Of a DNA stretch of 51,697 bases, positions 51,417-51,697 are shown piece by piece. The position numbers and the translations under genes were made by a program. The notes beneath the pieces are model-generated. The model ran no database searches, was not told the DNA's origin, and was given only the letters and a program-made list of their open reading frames with translations. Source of the stretch: Halochromatium roseum (GTDB lineage Bacteria; Pseudomonadota; Gammaproteobacteria; Chromatiales; Chromatiaceae); assembly GCF_016653315.1 (NCBI RefSeq), contig NZ_NHSH01000087.1, forward strand, positions 1 through 51,697, written 5' to 3'. Position 1 is the first letter of the stretch. The number at the start of each line of letters is the position of its first letter.

Positions 51417-51697
51417 TTAAGCCTGTGTCGAGCGGTCGGTCTGTTCGGGTGCCTGATCGCTTTGCTGATCGTCTTGCTGTTTGCCTTGCTGGTCGCTTTG
51501 CTGCTTGCCTTGCTGATCGGAGCCCTGATCGGAGCCCTGGTCGGAGCCCAGGTCGGCTGCCCGCTGGGCGCTGCTCGCCGAGGCGATGTAGACCATCGCC
51601 AGCACGGCGAAGATGTAGGCTTGGATCATGCCGGTGAGCAGCCCGAGCAGCTGCATCACGATCGGGAAGAAGAACGGCGTCAGACTCAGCAGGATGC
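51417..51697 (-). CDS. atpB: N-type ATPase a subunit, C-terminal part (cut by window edge)
   Basis: The last 93 codons of subunit a. The final transmembrane region is clear: LLSLTPFFFPIVMQLLGLLT, then GMIQAYIFAVLAMVYIASA, the conserved Q of the helix facing the c-ring. The family ends there, but this protein continues for about 55 residues of Gln/Asp/Ser/Lys repeats (GSDQGSDQGSDQQGKQQ, ending RSTQA), encoded by simple 9-15-base repeats (about 51428-51560). In E. coli the C-terminus is on the cytoplasmic side. The upstream atp genes (D, C, Q, R) are beyond the window. Confidence 0.9.
   Translation of the reverse strand, partial: ILLSLTPFFFPIVMQLLGLLTGMIQAYIFAVLAMVYIASASSAQRAADLGSDQGSDQGSDQQGKQQSDQQGKQQDDQQSDQAPEQTDRSTQA

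Overview
This is a high-GC chromosomal window from a gammaproteobacterium. The best guess is a purple sulfur bacterium (Chromatiaceae), possibly a salt-tolerant one. That guess rests on three things: an N-type (atpBEFAG-order) ATPase operon, many Uma2/Rpn/DUF72-type accessory genes, and acidic, low-complexity-rich proteins. No rRNA, tRNA or CRISPR array was seen.

Layout. (1) 1-4850: the right end of an IS1-family element, which has beheaded a P-type cation ATPase just after the position expected for its DKTGT motif. A D-2-hydroxyacid dehydrogenase, a metallophosphoesterase and a Uma2 endonuclease follow. (2) 4817-10840: an RND efflux permease with a rhodanese gene, a secreted SYLF protein, a two-helix membrane protein and a small exported protein. 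(3) 10900-21560: a type I restriction-modification locus (hsdM, rhuM, a 39-codon ORF, hsdS ... hsdR). The hsdS-hsdR gap holds four antitoxin or regulator genes: AbrB-like, HigA, a second HigA-type antidote, and an XRE-ImmA protein. Their expected toxins are missing or reduced to scraps. (4) 21640-30260: a STAS-like protein, a CuZn superoxide dismutase lacking one disulfide cysteine, a fused transaldolase-transketolase, a broken Rpn nuclease followed by a collapsed transketolase remnant, and PEP synthase. (5) 30840-40160: a two-domain KaiC-like ATPase with a hybrid histidine kinase, a VIT-family transporter, and a pfkB-gap-P-type ATPase run in which gap and the ATPase overlap by ATGA. (6) 40900-43590: dodecin, a degraded AAA ATPase, a decayed duplicate of the locus to its right, and an EamA transporter. 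(7) 43585-51697: an acyl-ligase/ACP/acyltransferase fusion, a DUF72 protein, and the distal N-ATPase operon (atpB partial, atpE, atpF, atpA, atpG).

How the genes may work together (inference). Regions 1 and 4-7 look like one energy-homeostasis island. Tal-Tkt, PfkB, Gap, PpsA and a fermentative-type dehydrogenase handle sugar-phosphate and triose flux. Two P2-type ATPases and the N-ATPase spend ATP on ion gradients. The KaiC-kinase pair could sense energy or time. SodC, dodecin, VIT and SYLF proteins fit a stress setting.

Two genome-level habits stand out. Conserved enzymes carry hydrophilic low-complexity inserts or tails made of short DNA repeats. Several genes end inside small tandem duplications that copy their own stop codon. 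Pseudogenes here are mostly internal deletions that leave both gene ends in place.
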